Of a DNA stretch of 64,000 nucleotides, positions 62,431 to 64,000 are shown in pieces. The notes below the pieces were generated by a model that made no database searches, was not told where the DNA came from, and was given only the letters and a program-made list of their open reading frames with translations. The number at the start of each line of letters is the position of its first letter. Positions within the stretch are counted from its first letter, which is position 1. This DNA is from Streptomyces reniochalinae (lineage in GTDB: Bacteria > Actinomycetota > Actinomycetes > Streptomycetales > Streptomycetaceae): assembly GCF_003323735.1 (NCBI RefSeq), contig NZ_QOIM01000038.1:124001-188000 (forward strand). The letters run 5' to 3'. Both the position numbers and the translations under genes were made by a program.

Positions 62431-63234
62431 ATGCGAGCGCACGACTCTGCGAAAAGGGCACAAGTCATCGAACTGCGGCGGAGCGGGATGTCCAACCGCC
62501 GGATAGCCGAGCGGCTTCAGGTCCCCTACGGAACCGTCGGCTACTGGCTGCACCGGGAGCGGTTACGCCAGGGAGTCATCACACCGCACCCCGGCCGTGA
62601 CGGCCGGCGCCGCGCGTGCCCACGCTGTGAGGGCCGGAGCTTCGACAAGCAGGCCTACGCCTACCTCCTCGGCCTCTACCTCGGCGACGGCCACATCATC
62701 CGGTACTCCGCGCACAGGGTGCCCAGTCTCATGGTGGCCTGCGGCGACGCCTGGCCCGGCCTCATGGCGGAGTGCGAAAAGGCGATGCGCCAGGTGTTCC
62801 CCCACAACTCCGTATGCCGGGTCAGGAGGACCGGCTGCCACAACGTGAAGGTGTACTCCCAACACCTGTGGTGCCTCTTCCCTCAGCACGGATCCGGCAG
62901 GAAGCACGAGCGCCCGATCCTCCTGGCCCGCTGGCAGCAGGAGATCGTCGACGCCCACCCCTGGGAGCTCCTTCGCGGCCTGGTCCACTCCGACGGCTGC
63001 CGCATCACCAACTGGACCACCCGCATGGTCGCCGGGCAGCGGAAGCGGTACGAGTATCCGCGGTACTTCTTCACCAACGTCTCCGAGGACATCAGAGCGC
63101 TCTACTGCCGCACCCTCGACCAGGTCGGCGTCGAGTGGAAGGTCACCAGGCGGGGCACGGTGCCGTACAACATCTCCGTCGCCCGCCGCGCCTCCGTCGC
63201 CCTCATGGACGCGCGCATCGGCCCCAAGTACTGA
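62431..63234 (+). CDS. helix-turn-helix / LAGLIDADG-type protein
   Basis: A 267-aa protein. Residues 5-45 form a HTH (AQVIELRRSGMSNRRIAERL, PYGTVGYWLHRERL). A Cys pair CPRC sits near 66-69. Two LAGLIDADG-like motifs follow: YLLGLYLGDGHI near 79-90 and LLRGLVHSDGCRI near 180-192, each with the catalytic-type Asp. They are separated by about 100 residues, as in monomeric homing endonucleases. No intron or intein is present, so it is a stand-alone endonuclease-like protein or regulator. It sits 85 nt after tRNA-Leu. ATG 62431 has no good RBS. Confidence 0.85.
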   Translation: MRAHDSAKRAQVIELRRSGMSNRRIAERLQVPYGTVGYWLHRERLRQGVITPHPGRDGRRRACPRCEGRSFDKQAYAYLLGLYLGDGHIIRYSAHRVPSLMVACGDAWPGLMAECEKAMRQVFPHNSVCRVRRTGCHNVKVYSQHLWCLFPQHGSGRKHERPILLARWQQEIVDAHPWELLRGLVHSDGCRITNWTTRMVAGQRKRYEYPRYFFTNVSEDIRALYCRTLDQVGVEWKVTRRGTVPYNISVARRASVALMDARIGPKY

Positions 63235-63268
63235 CGCACCCGTGCCCACAGGTCGTGTCTGGGGCACT

Positions 63269-64000
63269 ATGGCGCGCATGGTCGTGTTGACGCGTGCGGA
63301 AGCGGAGAGCCGGGCTCGGGCGGTCAGGGTCGAGCGGTACGGGGTGGATCTGGATCTGACGCGAGGGGAGGAGGTGTTCGGGTCCACGACCGTGGTGCGG
63401 TTCACCGTGCTGGAGGCGGGGGTGGACACCTTCGTGGAGGTGCGGCCCACGCGGCTGGTGGGGGCCGAGCTCGACGGGCGGGCGCTCGATCCGGGCGAGC
63501 CGGCCGAGGGGCGGTTGCCGCTGCGTGGCCTGGCTGCCGGGGAGCACGAGTTGCGGGTCGAGGCGTTGATGCCGTATTCGCGGCTGGGTGAGGGCATGCA
63601 CCGGTTCACGGATCCGGAGGACGGCAACGCGTACGTCTACACGATGTGCTGCATGACGGACGCGCCGCTGGTGTTCGCGTGTTTCGACCAGCCGGATCTC
63701 AAGGCGTCGTTCGAGGTGTCGGTGACGGCGCCCGAGGGGTGGACAGTGCTGGGGAACGGGGTGGCGGCCCGTACGGGGGAGGGCGGGCGGTGGGAGTGTG
63801 CGCCGACGCCGCCGATCAGTACGTATCTGATGGCGGTGGCGGCGGGTCCTTTCCACTCGGTGCGCACGGAGCACGCGGGGCTGCCGTTCGGTCTGCACGT
63901 GCGCAGGTCGCTGGGGCCGTATCTGGAGGCGGACGCGGCGGAGCTGCTGGAGATCACGCGGCGCTGTTTCGACCGGTACCACGAGTTGTTCGACGAGCCG
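63269..64000 (+). CDS. pepN: aminopeptidase N (3'-truncated by window edge)
   Basis: The first 244 codons of an M1 metallopeptidase that removes N-terminal residues from peptides. The N-terminal beta-saddle domain is clear: YGVDLDLTRGEEVFGSTTVVRF (in parts), YSRLGEGMHRFTDPEDGNAYVYT, the family block VFACFDQPDLKASFEVSVTAP and ISTYLMAVAAGPFHSV. The HEXXH zinc site lies beyond the right edge. ATG 63269 (MARMVVLTRAEAESR) is the start; ATG 63278 is possible. There is no clear RBS. Confidence 0.94.
   Translation, partial: MARMVVLTRAEAESRARAVRVERYGVDLDLTRGEEVFGSTTVVRFTVLEAGVDTFVEVRPTRLVGAELDGRALDPGEPAEGRLPLRGLAAGEHELRVEALMPYSRLGEGMHRFTDPEDGNAYVYTMCCMTDAPLVFACFDQPDLKASFEVSVTAPEGWTVLGNGVAARTGEGGRWECAPTPPISTYLMAVAAGPFHSVRTEHAGLPFGLHVRRSLGPYLEADAAELLEITRRCFDRYHELFDEP

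Overview
The window is high-GC actinobacterial chromosome, almost certainly Streptomyces or a close relative. The evidence is the very GC-rich third codon positions, frequent GTG starts, mycothiol-type and ANTAR-type genes, a 4-domain RpsA with a Gly/Gln tail, and a gene order (uvrC, uvrA, uvrB, ogt, coaE, rpsA, polA, livKHMGF, ANTAR regulator) that from memory matches the conserved core of Streptomyces chromosomes. No prophage, IS element, CRISPR array, rRNA or secondary-metabolite cluster was seen. One tRNA gene, tRNA-Leu(CAA), is present. The left edge cuts uvrC and the right edge cuts an M1 aminopeptidase gene.

Layout. 1-5.6 kb: uvrC, an MBL-fold hydrolase, a maleylpyruvate isomerase-type protein and uvrA. 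5.6-6.55 kb: a gene-free tract of degenerate GC-rich repeats. 6.55-14.3 kb: AraC regulator with a hydrolase, Rieske lipoprotein, sugar transporter, and a large exported phosphodiester glycosidase/metallophosphoesterase. 14.4-18.4 kb: a Ter stress block (TerC behind a manganese riboswitch; two TerD-type genes). 18.5-24.4 kb: uvrB, a glycerophosphodiesterase, ogt and an MFS exporter. 24.5-29.4 kb: PIG-L deacetylase, a Q/P-rich membrane protein, a GPP34 protein, and an XRE-cupin regulator divergent from a flavin oxidoreductase around a perfect 32-bp palindrome. 29.4-34.6 kb: a coupled SWIM/SNF2-helicase pair. 34.7-42 kb: EEP hydrolase, a small effector-like protein with an amyloid-type C-terminal motif, amidase, a decayed HAD gene, TPR protein, coaE, PAC2 protein and rpsA. 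42.3-54.9 kb: methyltransferase, hrpB, DUF3068 protein, a 44-aa membrane protein, lytic transglycosylase, polA, an FdhF/YdeP oxidoreductase and a thioesterase. 55.5-61.4 kb: a complete branched-chain amino-acid ABC operon. 61.5-64 kb: ANTAR response regulator, tRNA-Leu, a helix-turn-helix/LAGLIDADG protein and pepN.

The main discovery is regulatory. Reading intergenic regions by eye gives a recurring promoter, TGTCRGTG-N8-TAnnnT, which is the published RecA-NDp (LexA-independent, PafBC-dependent) DNA-damage promoter of actinobacteria. Five strong copies lie directly upstream of uvrB, the terD operon, ogt, the SNF2/SWIM pair and the small amyloid-motif protein. Weaker copies precede polA, uvrC and the Q/P-rich protein. 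In most of these the start codon lies 6-7 nt after the -10 element, so the mRNAs should be leaderless. This ties excision repair, alkylation reversal, a helicase pair, a Ter module and a possible cell-death effector into one putative damage regulon within about 50 kb.

All start codons, promoters and hairpins are hand-read. Family names rest on motif recognition, without any database search.
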